DNA of 64,000 nucleotides from Methanocaldococcus lauensis. Lineage in GTDB: Archaea > AGJL01 > Methanococci > Methanococcales > Methanocaldococcaceae. The stretch lies in the NCBI RefSeq assembly GCF_902827225.1, contig NZ_LR792632.1:391030-455029 (forward strand), in the 5' to 3' direction. Made by a program: the position numbers and the translations under genes. The notes under the pieces were generated by a model. It was not told the DNA's origin, did not search any database, and saw only the letters and a program-made list of their open reading frames with translations. Positions 49,464 through 59,916 of this stretch are shown here, piece after piece. Position 1 is the first letter of the stretch; each line of letters begins with the position of its first letter.

Positions 49464-50850
49464 TTTCCATCCCCTTAGGGGTCTGAGTTTTAAACCCATA
49501 GGGGGCTCTGCCCCCTATTGGTATACCCCCGAATATTTGCCTTTTTGTTTAATTTTAGATATCCCGAACCATAGGGCTCCGCCCTATTGGGATACCCGGG
49601 ATGCATTGCTTCGCTAACGCTCAGCAATGCCTCTTAAATTAAAATCATTTTTCCCTTTGGGGTCTGATTTTAGACATTCCAGGGGTATTTTCATAAATTA
49701 CTGTAATATGTCTGTTTCCATCCCCTTAGGGGTCTGATTTTAGACATTCCTGCTGGCACTATCCATAAAACAATTTTAGTAAAGTTTCCATCCCCTTAGG
49801 GTCTGATTTTAGACATATTTTCTCCGAAGATATTAATAAAACCGACATTAAAAATTTCCATCCCCTTAGGGTCTGATTTTAGACCCACGCTTGTGTGTAA
49901 TGAACCAAATTGCAATTACAACATTTCCATCCCCTTAGGGTCTGATTTTAGACTATATGATAATGTATTATTTTTTAATGTATAGCTAAAATTTCCATCC
50001 CCTTAGGGTCTGATTTTAGACTTTTAATCTTTCTTCAAAGCCCTTTTTTATCCATTCATTTCCATCCCCTTAGGGTCTGATTTTAGACAGAATGAAATCC
50101 CTTGCCGCATCAGAAGTTTACGCTATGTTAGAATTTCCATCCCCTTAGGGTCTGATTTTAGACATACCTTCCCCTTAACATACCAAGCCCATTTATCATT
50201 ATTTCCATCCCCTTAGGGTCTGATTTTAGACAATCACAAACAGCAAGAGTTTATATCATTAATAAAGAGATTTCCATCCCCTTAGGGTCTGATTTTAGAC
50301 GAATTAATGAAAAATTTAGAGAAAATCGAAAAAATAATTTCCATCCCCTTAGGGTCTGATTTTAGACCCACAGGTGAAATATTGCCCGCCGCACTTTGTA
50401 AAATTATTTCCATCCCCTTAGGGTCTGATTTTAGACAGTGATAAAATGAATAATGAGGATTTAACAAAGATTTATTTCCATCCCCTTAGGGTCTGATTTT
50501 AGACTGCAAAATCAACAAAATAAAACTCAAAATTAAAAAATGATTTCCATCCCCTTAGGGTCTGATTTTAGACGTAGATGTGTAGATTTAACGATTTTAT
50601 CAAAAAAAGGAATTTCCATCCCCTTAGGGTCTGATTTTAGACTCGAAGGGAGAAATATCGTTTAATGAGCTATTTATTATTTCCATCCCCTTAGGGTCTG
50701 ATTTTAGACATAACTTCTGCCAGATGGAAGAAGTATTGGTAGTAGATTTCCATCCCCTTAGGGTCTGATTTTAGACGTTAATTTCTCAAAGTTGGTTGAG
50801 TAATATGTGGGCAAAGTAATTTCCATCCCCTTAGGGTCTGATTTTAGACA
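49464..50850 (-). CRISPR. CRISPR array, 19 clear repeats, leader on the right
   Basis: Plus-strand repeat ATTTCCATCCCCTTAGGG followed by TCTGATTTTAGAC, 31 bp, at about 49464, 49647, 49715, 49785, 49855, 49924, 49992, 50059, 50134, 50202, 50271, 50338, 50407, 50475, 50544, 50613, 50680, 50747 and 50820. Spacers are about 35-42 nt and all differ. The first three repeats are degenerate, the sign of the old trailer end. The right end is perfect and runs into AT-rich leader sequence. Transcription is therefore on the minus strand, giving a repeat that ends in ATGGAAAT, the usual 8-nt crRNA handle. No cas gene lies in the window. Confidence 0.97.
49496..49646. repeat. Palindromic elements inside the oldest part of the CRISPR array
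   Basis: After the first repeat, 49496-49530 is CCATAGGGGGC / GCCCCCTAT-TGG with a TCT loop plus GTATACC, the same hairpin family as at 45.1-45.36 kb, and it is exactly spacer-sized (35 nt). Positions 49531-49560 end in TTAATTTTAGAT and look like a worn repeat. Then 49561-49635 carries CATAGGGC / GCCCTAT with a TCC loop, CCCGGGATGC, and GCATTGCT / AGCAATGC (49603-49630). Confidence 0.7.
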
Positions 50851-51110
50851 GGGCATAATTTTTTGATATTAAGGACTAAAATTACTTTATTATGCTTCTT
50901 TTTATATGGGTTATAGTTCGAAGGGTCAATAACCCTTGTTATTTATATACCTCCGAACTTATATATAAACTTTTCTATTTTTATTTATTTGCTTAAAAAT
51001 TCTTTAAATTTTTAATATCAACCTTTTTATCGGGGAAAATTGAAGATAAAAATAAACTACCAAAATCTCCTAAAAATCTCAATAATTTAATAAAACTAAA
51101 TACTCAAATT
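50851..51110 (-). promoter_or_regulatory. CRISPR leader with TATA box
   Basis: AT-rich, gene-free sequence to the right of the last repeat. On the minus strand CATATAAAAAG at about 50897-50908 is a TATA candidate, about 25-30 bp before a start that would lie just ahead of the first repeat. A small inverted repeat GGGT-CAATA-ACCC sits at about 50926-50938. The remaining 220 bp up to alaS (51111-51332) is AT-rich and should contain the alaS promoter. Confidence 0.5.
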
Positions 51111-51332
51111 CTTTAAAATAAAAGACCCTTCGAAATTCGTTAAAAATTCTTAAAATCAAAAAATATTAAATTAAAATCCTCTAAATCAAAAAATAAAAAT
51201 TTTTAGCGAGAGAGAATATGTCAAAAAGCATAAATTTTAAATATCCTAAGTATATTTATAACACCATAAAAATATTAAATACACTAATAATAATAAGAAT
51301 TTAGGTTTATAACTAAGTCGAAGGTGAATTAG

Positions 51333-54014
51333 ATGGAACATAATTACAAAGTAAAATTATTTGATGAATTAGGATTTGTAAGAAAGAAGTGTAAAAAATG
51401 TGGGCAATACTTTTGGACTTTAGATGAGGAGAGAGAAACATGTGGGGATGCACCTTGTGATATCTATTCCTTTATAGGAAAGCCAATAACTAAAAAGCCA
51501 TACACTTACAAAGAAATGGTTAATGAATTTATAAACTTTTTTAAAGAACATGGACATCAACCAGTAAAAAGAGCTCCTGTAACTGCAAGAAGATGGAGAG
51601 ATGATATTTTATTAACAATAGCTTCTATAGCAGTATTTCAACCATGGGTTACTAAAGGTATAGTGAAGCCAAAAGCTAATCCTTTAGTTATAGCTCAGCC
51701 ATGTATTAGGTTGAACGATATAGATAACGTTGGAAGAACTGGAAGGCATTTAACATGTTTCACAATGGGAGGTCATCATGCTTTTAATAGAGAAGATGAT
51801 TTCAAATATTGGCAGGATGAAACTGTTGAGCTTTGTTTTAATTTCTTTAAAAAATTAGGAATTGATGAGAAATCTATAACATTTATTGAAAGCTGGTGGG
51901 AAGGAGGAGGGAATGCTGGGCCGTGCTATGAGGTAATAACACATGGAGTAGAATTAGCTACTTTAGTCTTTATGCAGTATGAGAAAGTTGGAGATAATTA
52001 CAAAGAGATACCATTAAAAATAGTCGATACTGGTTATGGAATTGAGAGATTTGTTTGGGCTTCAACTGGAGAACCAACAATATATGATGCCATATTTAAA
52101 AATATTGTTAATAAATTGAAGGAAGATGCTGGAGTTAAGGATATAGATAAGGAGATATTAGCTAAAATTACAGAAGTTGCTGGTTTGATGGATGTTAAAG
52201 ATGTTGGTGACTTAAAGAAATTGAGAGAAGTTGTAGCAAATAAGATTAATATTCCAGTTGATGAATTGGATAAATTAATAGCTCCTTATGAAGATATTTA
52301 TGCAATAGCAGACCATACAAGAGCTTTAGCTTTCATGTTAGGAGATGGAATAGTCCCATCAAATGTTAAAGATGGATATTTAGTTAGAATGCTTATAAGG
52401 AAAACATTAAGGCACATGGATAGATTAAACCTCTCAATACCAATAACTGAGATTGTTGCAATGCAATTGAAAGATTTGAAAGATTTATATCCAGAATTAT
52501 TAGAGATGGAAGATTACATTATGGAAATTTTAGAGATAGAGAAGAAAAAGTATAGGCAAACAATTGAGAGGGGTAAAGGATTAGTAGAGAGATTAATAAA
52601 GAGTAAAAAAACCATAGATTTAGATAATTTAATTGAGTTGTATGACAGCCATGGATTACCTCCAGAAATAGTTAAAGATGTCGCTAAATCTTTAGGGAAA
52701 GATATTAGCATTCCAGATAACTTTTATACTATAGTTGCTGAGAGACATGAGAATAAAGAGGAAACTAAAGAAAAAGTTAAATTGCCAGAAGTTGATGTGG
52801 AAAAAACTGAACTCTTATTCTATAAATATCCAAAAATGAAAGAGTTTGAGGCAAAAATATTAAAGGTTGTTGATGATTATATAATCTTAGATAAAACTGC
52901 CTTTTATCCAGAGGGAGGGGGGCAGAAGGCAGATACAGGATATATAATAAAAGGAGATAAGAAGTTTAGAGTTATTGATGTGCAGAAAGAAAATGACATT
53001 GTATATCATAAAATAGAAAACTTAAATGATGAATTAAAAGAAGGAGATATCATTAGAGGAGTTATTGATTGGGATAGAAGGTTGAGCTTAATGAGAAACC
53101 ATACAGCTACACACATTATAAATGCAGCGGCACAAAAGGTTTTAGGAAAGCACGTTTGGCAGGCTGGTTCAGATGTTGATGTAGATAAAGCAAGGTTAGA
53201 TATAACTCACTATAAGAGAATAAGCAGAGAAGAATTAAAAAAGATTGAGAGAATAGCTAATGAAATTGTTCTAAATAACTACAATGTAAAAAGTGTGTTT
53301 ATGGATAGAAATGAGGCTGAAGAGAAGTTTGGATTTAGAATATATCAGGGAGGGGTAGTTCCAGGAAATGTTTTGAGAATAGTTATTATTGAAGATGAAA
53401 ATGGAAATATTGTGGATGTTCAAGCATGTGGAGGAACACATTGCCAAAACACTGGAGAAGTTGGATTTATAAAGATAATTAAGACAGAAAGAGTTCAAGA
53501 TGGTGTAGAGAGGTTGATTTATTCAAGTGGTTTAAGTGCTTTAAAAGCAGTCCAAGATATGGAAGATACTTTAGAGGAGAGTGCTGAAATTTTAAGATGT
53601 CCTGTTGAAGAATTGCCAAAGGTTATAAAGAGATTCTTTGAAGAGTGGAAAGAACAAAGAAAGAAGATAGAGGAGTTGGAGAAAAAGATAGGAGAACTTA
53701 AGAAATTTGAATTAATGAATAAGTTTGAGACAGTTGGAGATTACAAAGTTTTAGTTGAAAAAGTTGATGCAAATCCAAAGGAAATGTTGAATATAGCTGA
53801 TAACTTAGCTACTGAAAATGCTATAGTTGTATTATTAAATGATAAGGGCAATATACTATGCAAAAGAGGAGAAAATGTTGATATAAATATGGCTGAACTT
53901 ATAAGATATATTGCTAAAGGAGGAGGAAGAGAGCATTTAGCTCAAGGAAAATATGAAGGAGATGTAGAGGAGATTAAGAAGAAAGTCACTGAATTCATTA
54001 AAAATAAACAATAA
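51333..54014 (+). CDS. alaS: Alanyl-tRNA synthetase
   Basis: 893 residues, the archaeal form. N-terminal zinc-like cysteines ([15 protein letters not shown]) are followed by the class II core ([54 protein letters not shown]). The editing domain has the zinc motifs [12 protein letters not shown] and [11 protein letters not shown], and the C-terminal domain ends with [12 protein letters not shown]. It charges tRNA-Ala and clears mischarged Ser or Gly. RBS GGTGAA lies four bases before the ATG. Confidence 0.96.
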   Translation: MEHNYKVKLFDELGFVRKKCKKCGQYFWTLDEERETCGDAPCDIYSFIGKPITKKPYTYKEMVNEFINFFKEHGHQPVKRAPVTARRWRDDILLTIASIAVFQPWVTKGIVKPKANPLVIAQPCIRLNDIDNVGRTGRHLTCFTMGGHHAFNREDDFKYWQDETVELCFNFFKKLGIDEKSITFIESWWEGGGNAGPCYEVITHGVELATLVFMQYEKVGDNYKEIPLKIVDTGYGIERFVWASTGEPTIYDAIFKNIVNKLKEDAGVKDIDKEILAKITEVAGLMDVKDVGDLKKLREVVANKINIPVDELDKLIAPYEDIYAIADHTRALAFMLGDGIVPSNVKDGYLVRMLIRKTLRHMDRLNLSIPITEIVAMQLKDLKDLYPELLEMEDYIMEILEIEKKKYRQTIERGKGLVERLIKSKKTIDLDNLIELYDSHGLPPEIVKDVAKSLGKDISIPDNFYTIVAERHENKEETKEKVKLPEVDVEKTELLFYKYPKMKEFEAKILKVVDDYIILDKTAFYPEGGGQKADTGYIIKGDKKFRVIDVQKENDIVYHKIENLNDELKEGDIIRGVIDWDRRLSLMRNHTATHIINAAAQKVLGKHVWQAGSDVDVDKARLDITHYKRISREELKKIERIANEIVLNNYNVKSVFMDRNEAEEKFGFRIYQGGVVPGNVLRIVIIEDENGNIVDVQACGGTHCQNTGEVGFIKIIKTERVQDGVERLIYSSGLSALKAVQDMEDTLEESAEILRCPVEELPKVIKRFFEEWKEQRKKIEELEKKIGELKKFELMNKFETVGDYKVLVEKVDANPKEMLNIADNLATENAIVVLLNDKGNILCKRGENVDINMAELIRYIAKGGGREHLAQGKYEGDVEEIKKKVTEFIKNKQ

Positions 54015-54108
54015 AAAAATAAAAAATCTATTTTTATTATTTTAAGATTTGGAGATTTAGTTTTTAATTTAATTTTTTGATATAATTTTTTTTCAAAGTG
54101 GTGATATT

Positions 54109-55050
54109 ATGGACACTATAAATGTTATTGATTTATTTTGTGGATGTGGAGGTTTTTCAAAAGGTTTTTTAGATGAAAACTTTAGAATATTAGGAGCTAT
54201 AGAGAACTTTAAGCCAGTAGTTAAAACTTATTTATACAATATCAAAGCTCCAGTGTGGATGGATGATATAAAGAGGATTCCTCCAAAAGCATTTGATGAA
54301 TTTATAAAAAATGAGAAAGTTGATGTAATTATCGGCTCTCCTCCATGTGAGCCATTTACAAAAGCAAATAAACTAATTAAAGACAATCCATTAGATAGAT
54401 TGTATAAAGACAAAATTGGCAGGTTAGTTTTATACTATATTAATTATGTTGATTACTTTACACAAAAAAATGACGATTTAATATTTGTTATGGAAAATGT
54501 CCCACAAATTAAAGAAATTAAAGATGAATTAAAAAAGTTGTTTGGAGATATAGGGCATAGGGTTTATTTTAATATATTGAAAGCTGAAGATTATGGAAAT
54601 CCATCCAAAAGAGCGAGGATGTTTATTTCAAATATAAAATTAAAACCAAAGAAAGCAGATAAAATCGTTGTTGTGGAAGAGGCTTTAAAAGATATTCCAA
54701 AAGATGCTAAAAACCATGAAATTAAAAAACTTTCTAAGGAAAAAATAGAAAAAATATCAAAATTAAAGTGGGGAGAGGCGTTATATAGATATAGAGGAAA
54801 GAAAAAACTAATGTTTAATTGGTATCGTCTCCATCCTCATAAGTTAGCTCCAACTGTTAAAGGTAGAAGTAGATTTGTTCATCCTTATGAAGATAGATTA
54901 TTAACTGTAAGAGAACAGGCAAGATTAATGAGCTATCCAGATGATTTTGTATTCTTTGGAGGAAGAGATGCTCAATATAATCAAATTGGAGAAAGTGTTC
55001 CACCGATATTGAGTAAGGTAATAGCAAAAGAGATTAAAAAGAGGTTATAA
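54109..55050 (+). CDS. C5 cytosine DNA methyltransferase (M.MjaII-like)
   Basis: 313 residues. Motif I is DLFCGCGGFSKGF at 8-20, motif IV with the nucleophile is GSPPCEPF (C80), motif VI is ENVPQ at 129-133, motif VIII is the RARMFIS segment, and motifs IX-X include QARLMSYPDDFVF and QIGESVPPILSKVIAKEI. It is the counterpart of MJ0563, assigned by others to M.MjaII (GGNCC). That specificity should not be assumed here. No obvious restriction endonuclease lies next to it. A copy of its last 20 codons sits just downstream. Confidence 0.92.
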   Translation: MDTINVIDLFCGCGGFSKGFLDENFRILGAIENFKPVVKTYLYNIKAPVWMDDIKRIPPKAFDEFIKNEKVDVIIGSPPCEPFTKANKLIKDNPLDRLYKDKIGRLVLYYINYVDYFTQKNDDLIFVMENVPQIKEIKDELKKLFGDIGHRVYFNILKAEDYGNPSKRARMFISNIKLKPKKADKIVVVEEALKDIPKDAKNHEIKKLSKEKIEKISKLKWGEALYRYRGKKKLMFNWYRLHPHKLAPTVKGRSRFVHPYEDRLLTVREQARLMSYPDDFVFFGGRDAQYNQIGESVPPILSKVIAKEIKKRL

Positions 55051-55055
55051 AAGTT

Positions 55056-55083
55056 ACACCTCCAAGCGTACGCGAGAAGGTGT
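55056..55083. repeat. Hairpin between methyltransferase and its tail copy
   Basis: ACACCT (55056-55061) pairs with AGGTGT (55078-55083), and the palindrome GCGTACGC lies in between (55066-55073). The outer arms match those of the 11-bp hairpin in the 45-kb element (ACACCTC/GAGGTGT). It sits 5 bp after the methyltransferase stop codon. Confidence 0.5.
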
Positions 55084-55092
55084 TATGTTTTG

Positions 55093-55185
55093 GTGAAGCT
55101 TTTACTAAAAGGTTCGGAGGAGAGTGTTCCACCGATATTGAGTAGAGCTATAGCTAAAGAGATTAAAAAGAAATTAATAAAATAA
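55093..55185 (+). pseudogene. Duplicated 3' fragment of a C5 methyltransferase gene
   Basis: From about 55117 the frame reads EESVPPILSRAIAKEIKKKLIK and stops at TAA 55183-55185. The intact methyltransferase ends ESVPPILSKVIAKEIKKRL. DNA identity over about 60 bp is high, with a few silent and conservative changes. Only the last helix of the methylase is left, so it is a scar of a tandem duplication, recombination with a second methylase gene, or mobile-element movement. A GGTGA with a following in-frame start at 55093-55095 would make a 30-codon peptide, probably meaningless. Confidence 0.75.
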
Positions 55186-55269
55186 ATTTTTTAATTAATT
55201 TAAGAATCAGTTATTCCAAATTAACTATACTAAGACTCTAAAAGTGATGATATATACTGAGGGTTACCT

Positions 55270-58200
55270 ATGAATATAAAAATACAACCAGGTTGTATTA
55301 TTAAAAGTCCTAAATTAAAAGAACCATTTATTGTTGAAATGGTCAATAATGTTGATGATACTATAAAGATTATTGGATACTATATAAATTCAAGAGAGTT
55401 GGATTATTTTATTCTCACACCTGAAGAGTTTAAAGATATTGAGATAATATTAAACCCTCTTGATTTTAAAGGAAATCCTGAAGGAGTTATGCTTGCAATT
55501 GAAAGTTTGCGATATCAGTTTGCATCTCTCTATGATCCAATACTTGCAGTTAGTGTATCAAAGATATCTCCATTACCATTTCAAATAGATGCAGTCTATA
55601 ACTATATCCTTAAAAATCCACAAATAAGATTTTTACTTGCAGATGATCCTGGTGCTGGAAAAACTATAATGGCTGGACTTGTAATAAAAGAACTTAAATT
55701 GAGAGGTCTTGCTGAGAGAATACTTATTGTAGTGCCTGGAAATTTGATAGAGCAATGGAGGAGAGAACTTAAAGAAAAATTTCAAGAAGAGTTCGTTGTT
55801 GTAAATAGAAATGCAGTTAAAAACAATATGGATATCTGGAGAAGAGAAAAACAGCTAATAGCTTCAATTGATTTTTTAAAACAGGAGGATATTAGAAAAG
55901 TTCTTGAAACTGTATCGTGGGACCTTGTAATTGTTGATGAAGCCCATAAACTTGCAGCATATAAATTTGGAAATAAAGTACAACGTACTAAGAGGTATAA
56001 AGTTGGAAATATACTTTCTCAGAATTCTACTCATTTACTGTTTCTAACCGCTACTCCTCACAAAGGTGACCAAGAAAACTTTAGATTATTGTTAGATTTA
56101 CTTGTTCCAGGATTATTTACTGACAAAGAAGTATTACTTGAAGCTATAAGAAATAATGAAAATCCAATATTTCTAAGGCGTATGAAAGAAGATCTTGTTG
56201 ATTTAGATGGTAAAAAGATATTCAAACCAAGAATATCTAAAACTATATCATTTAACTTAACTAACGATGAAATGGAGCTATACAATGAACTATCCAAATA
56301 TATAAGAGACAGATATACAATGCTTCAAGGTAATAGAAGGAATATAATATTTCCATTAATAATTCTTCAGAGAAGGTTTGCATCAAGCCTCTACGCTTTG
56401 TTAAAATCACTTAAAAGAAGAAAATCTAAATTACAGGAATTTCTTAAAAATGGTAAGTTTGAAGAATATACTCAAATTACTATTGATGATTTGTTAGAAT
56501 TAGAGGATGAAGAGGAAAAAGAAAGATGGAAAAGAGAATTAGAGATGGAAACAATTCCTATATCAATAAAAAGAGAACAAATTGAGGAAGAAATAAAAAC
56601 AATAGATAGATTAATTGAAATGACAGAAGATCTAATAAAATCAAAAGAAGAGACGAAACTTAAAAAACTTAAAGAGATTCTTGAAATTATTAAAAAAGAA
56701 CATGGAGAAAATGAGAAAGTATTGATATTTACAGAGTTTAAAGATACTCTTGAATACCTTGTAAAAACGTTGGAAGATTGGGGATATAAGGTTACATATA
56801 TTCATGGGGAAATGTCAATGGATGAAAGAATTAAAAGAGAGAAGGAATTTAAAGACACAGCTCAAGTAATGGTTGCAACAGAAGCTGCTGGAGAAGGTAT
56901 TAATCTACAATTCTGCCATTTGCTTATAAATTACGACATTCCTTGGAATCCAAATAGATTAGAGCAGAGAATAGGGAGAGTACATAGATATGGGCAAAAA
57001 TATCCAGTCTATATATTTAATTTTGTTGCAAAGAATACAAGAGAAGGGATAGTTCTTGAAAGAGTCCTTAAAAAGTTAGAAGAAATTAGAAAAGCACTTG
57101 GAGATAAGGTGTTTGATGTTATTGGAGAACTGTTCAATGGAGAGAACTTATATAAGGCTTTAACTGAGATAGCAACAATGAGTAAAGATCCAGAGAGTGT
57201 TCTTCAAGAGGAAATTAATCTTGAAACTGAAGAAATCAGAGAAAAGGCAAAGATAATACTTGAGGAATCTCTTGCAACTAAGCATATTGATTTGTCCAAG
57301 ATAAGAAAACTTCTTGAAGAGGCAGAGGCTAATAAACTATCTCCAGAGTATCTTGAAATATTCTTTATAAAGGCAATGAAATATTTAGGAGCCAAAGTAA
57401 GAGAGAAAAAACCTCATATATTTTCCATTGAAAAAGTGCCAAGAGTTATTAGGGAGATAGCTAAAATAAAAGGATATGGGGAAGTTCAACGCTCTTATAA
57501 GGAAATAACGTTTGATAAAAAGATAGCTGAAAGTAATGACAATGTGGAGTTCGTTTCATTTGGGCATCCACTATTTGAAGCATTAAGACATTGGTGTTAT
57601 GAAGAGTTTATTAAAGACCTTCAGAGAGGAGCAATATTTTATGATCCAAAAAATAAACTTCATGGAGTTATTTGGTTTTTTGAAGGAGAGATTAGAGATG
57701 GATTTAATAATATAGCAGGAAAAACACTTATAGCAGTCTATGATGATGGAGAAAAATTTGAAATAATTGACCCAAAAATAATATGGGACTTAGAACCTGC
57801 AAAGGACAGTCCAAATATAAGTGTTGATTTTAAACGCAGAGATAATGCAATAATTTATGCACACAAAGCTGCTGATAAATATAAAGATAAACTTATGAAG
57901 GAGAGAATGAGGCAAGCAAAGATTAAAAAGAAGTATGGAGAAAAATCATTAAAAAAGCTCATCAGTGATATTGACTTTAAACTTGCAGAATATGAACTTT
58001 TAAGTAATGAAGAGAAAAAAAGAAAGGCTTTAGCAATTAAAAATTATGAGGAAAGATTAAACAGATATAAGAAAGCACTTAAAGAACTTCCAGAGAAAAT
58101 TAAAAGAGAAACTTCTCTAACTGCTAAACCACCTGTATATATTGGTGCAATTTATGTATTGCCAAAAGGGACAATGGGAGAAAATCCTGAAATAGAAGAA

Positions 58201-58557
58201 ATTGGAATGAAAATAGCAATGGAGTATGAAAGAAGACATGGGAGAGAGCCAAAAGATGTTTCTAAGGAAAATCTTGGATATGATATATACTCTGAAGGTA
58301 ATGGTGAGAGGAGGTACATTGAGGTAAAGGCAAGAGCAAAACTTGGAGATGTTGAACTCACATGGAATGAGTATGTTACTGCAAAGCGTCTTGGAGATAA
58401 GCATTGGCTTTATGTTGTTGCGTATGCATCTGAAAATCCAACACTGTATATAATTAGAGATCCAGCAAACTCTTTAAAGATTGTTGAAAAGTATGAGATA
58501 AGATTTAAAGTGCCAGTTGAGGAATGGAGAAAAAAAGGATTAAAGGTAGATATTTAA
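55270..58557 (+). CDS. SNF2-family helicase with C-terminal DUF3883 nuclease-like domain
   Basis: 1095 residues. Walker A is DDPGAGKT at 125-132, DEAH is at 223-226, motif III is LFLTATPHKG, and the C-terminal helicase lobe ends in QRIGRVHRYGQ (about 566-576). A coiled coil (about 410-470) interrupts the core. The last about 110 residues (from about 985) are DUF3883, with GYDIYSEGNG and YIEVKAR, the D...ExK spacing of PD-(D/E)XK nucleases. It resembles DISARM DrmD and other defence helicases. It belongs functionally with the DUF1156 methylase at 60.8 kb. Frequent CTT leucine codons differ from the TTA-rich housekeeping genes, which hints at transfer. Confidence 0.88.
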   Translation: MNIKIQPGCIIKSPKLKEPFIVEMVNNVDDTIKIIGYYINSRELDYFILTPEEFKDIEIILNPLDFKGNPEGVMLAIESLRYQFASLYDPILAVSVSKISPLPFQIDAVYNYILKNPQIRFLLADDPGAGKTIMAGLVIKELKLRGLAERILIVVPGNLIEQWRRELKEKFQEEFVVVNRNAVKNNMDIWRREKQLIASIDFLKQEDIRKVLETVSWDLVIVDEAHKLAAYKFGNKVQRTKRYKVGNILSQNSTHLLFLTATPHKGDQENFRLLLDLLVPGLFTDKEVLLEAIRNNENPIFLRRMKEDLVDLDGKKIFKPRISKTISFNLTNDEMELYNELSKYIRDRYTMLQGNRRNIIFPLIILQRRFASSLYALLKSLKRRKSKLQEFLKNGKFEEYTQITIDDLLELEDEEEKERWKRELEMETIPISIKREQIEEEIKTIDRLIEMTEDLIKSKEETKLKKLKEILEIIKKEHGENEKVLIFTEFKDTLEYLVKTLEDWGYKVTYIHGEMSMDERIKREKEFKDTAQVMVATEAAGEGINLQFCHLLINYDIPWNPNRLEQRIGRVHRYGQKYPVYIFNFVAKNTREGIVLERVLKKLEEIRKALGDKVFDVIGELFNGENLYKALTEIATMSKDPESVLQEEINLETEEIREKAKIILEESLATKHIDLSKIRKLLEEAEANKLSPEYLEIFFIKAMKYLGAKVREKKPHIFSIEKVPRVIREIAKIKGYGEVQRSYKEITFDKKIAESNDNVEFVSFGHPLFEALRHWCYEEFIKDLQRGAIFYDPKNKLHGVIWFFEGEIRDGFNNIAGKTLIAVYDDGEKFEIIDPKIIWDLEPAKDSPNISVDFKRRDNAIIYAHKAADKYKDKLMKERMRQAKIKKKYGEKSLKKLISDIDFKLAEYELLSNEEKKRKALAIKNYEERLNRYKKALKELPEKIKRETSLTAKPPVYIGAIYVLPKGTMGENPEIEEIGMKIAMEYERRHGREPKDVSKENLGYDIYSEGNGERRYIEVKARAKLGDVELTWNEYVTAKRLGDKHWLYVVAYASENPTLYIIRDPANSLKIVEKYEIRFKVPVEEWRKKGLKVDI

Positions 58558-58566
58558 GTAATGGTA

Positions 58567-59616
58567 TTATAAAACTCTCTTTATAGCGTTCCAGACTAAA
58601 TAACTTTGAGGTTTTAAATTACCATCAATTGGATTTAAGAATAATATATTCTTTTTAATTAAAAACTCTCTAATTTTTTTAGGGATTTTCATATCCTCGA
58701 TTATGTAATTTTCTTTAAATAAACTTAGATAATTAACAACTTCTTTATAAAATTCTTCATTATCCTCTTTTACATCTTCTAAAAAGTATTTCAATTTTGA
58801 AATTTCTTCTTTTAGCATTAAATTTAATATATCCTCTAAATCTTTGTATCTCATTTTATCAATAACTTTATAGATTGAAGCTGGCTTTCCTCCAACATAA
58901 GAATAGATTTTTTCTTTCTCTTCATTAGAGAGATTTTTATTTAATATTTCTTTAGCTAAGAAGTCCATAAACTTTAAGGCAGTTTCTTTATCGAAATCAT
59001 CTACTAATATATAATCTACTCTACCATCAAGCATAGCCTCATTATACACTTTTTCAATGAATAAACTATCAGAAGATGTGCAAAAAACATGACAAAGGTG
59101 TTTATGTTTTGTTAAGGAAATGAAGTAATTGAATAGTTCATATATTAAAAATCCGTTGATTTTCATATCGCCAATTTTTTGTAATTCATCAAGAATTATA
59201 ACGGGCTGTTTTCCTTGCTTTTTTAATTCTAACAAAATATTAGTAATATATTTAAAAACATTTTTAGTAGTTTTTTTATTTAATAATTCGTTTAATGTAT
59301 TTTTAGGCACTGGAATACCGCTAACTACTGGAATGTCTTTAATTATACTTTTAATAACTTCTAATGGTTTTTTATCCTCGCTATATTCTTCAAATAATAC
59401 TTCAATAAAATCTTTATATTTAGATAAGAATATTTCTCTTAAATCAAAGTAAAAAACTACATACTTATTTTTATCTAACCTATTAGATATTATTTCATTA
59501 ATTAATGCTGTCTTCCCACTATTAATAGGCCCAAAAATGAAGTAAATAAAATTTGGCTCCCCTTCTAAGATCGATAGTATTTCATTAATTTCTTTTTCTC
59601 TGTTAAAAAATTTCAT
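58567..59616 (-). CDS. Archaeal AAA ATPase (ATPase_2 family), intact
   Basis: 349 residues from the ATG five bases after [13 protein letters not shown] is at the N-terminus, P-loop GPINSGKT is at 29-36, Walker [12 protein letters not shown] is near 139-149, a sensor region is [11 protein letters not shown], and the family C-terminus is [12 protein letters not shown]. These STAND-like ATPases occur in many copies in Methanocaldococcus and often sit in accessory regions. It lies head-to-head with a transposase remnant and separates the helicase from the toxin-antitoxin pair. A close relative at 150-1234 is dead. Confidence 0.88.
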   Translation of the reverse strand: MKFFNREKEINEILSILEGEPNFIYFIFGPINSGKTALINEIISNRLDKNKYVVFYFDLREIFLSKYKDFIEVLFEEYSEDKKPLEVIKSIIKDIPVVSGIPVPKNTLNELLNKKTTKNVFKYITNILLELKKQGKQPVIILDELQKIGDMKINGFLIYELFNYFISLTKHKHLCHVFCTSSDSLFIEKVYNEAMLDGRVDYILVDDFDKETALKFMDFLAKEILNKNLSNEEKEKIYSYVGGKPASIYKVIDKMRYKDLEDILNLMLKEEISKLKYFLEDVKEDNEEFYKEVVNYLSLFKENYIIEDMKIPKKIREFLIKKNILFLNPIDGNLKPQSYLVWNAIKRVL

Positions 59617-59755
59617 TTTATTCACCAGTAAAAGTTATCAACTAATAGTATTTTCTCCCTGCATTATATATCGTTTATTTCACATTACATTGAGGATGTG
59701 AAGATAAGAATTAAATAATTAATTGTGTAAAAAAGAAAAATATGAATTTACGATA

Positions 59756-59911
59756 GAGAGGTTAAAGAAAAGTATTGGGTAGAATATATTTAAGAAGAAT
59801 AAGAAGCCTATAGAGATTAAAATCTTAACTGGAATTTTGTATTATTTAGGATTATCATTAAGAAAAGTGAGTTTGTTTCTTTCTCAATTTGAAAGTATAA
59901 ACCAATGGTGA
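59756..59911 (+). pseudogene. Transposase N-terminal remnant
   Basis: The frame reads ERLKKSIG, a TAG stop at 59780-59782, then [38 protein letters not shown] in shorter pieces: [20 protein letters not shown] and [11 protein letters not shown]. It ends at TGA 59909-59911. This resembles the N-terminal helical region of the IS6-like transposases of M. jannaschii (the [12 protein letters not shown] segment). It is truncated at its 3' side where the MNT gene begins. The MNT ribosome binding site lies inside the remnant. Confidence 0.6.
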
Positions 59912-59916
59912 AAGAT

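Noticed and set aside
50282..50467. 61-codon minus-strand frame inside the CRISPR array
   Set aside because: It is made of translated repeats and spacers.
55236..55262. GTGATGA ... CTGA before the helicase gene
   Set aside because: Only about 7 nt separate the boxes, too short for a guide; it is probably just upstream leader sequence.
54109..58557. Calling the island class 1 DISARM
   Set aside because: A SNF2 helicase and a large methylase are present, but no DUF1998 protein, PLD protein or second helicase is visible in the window.
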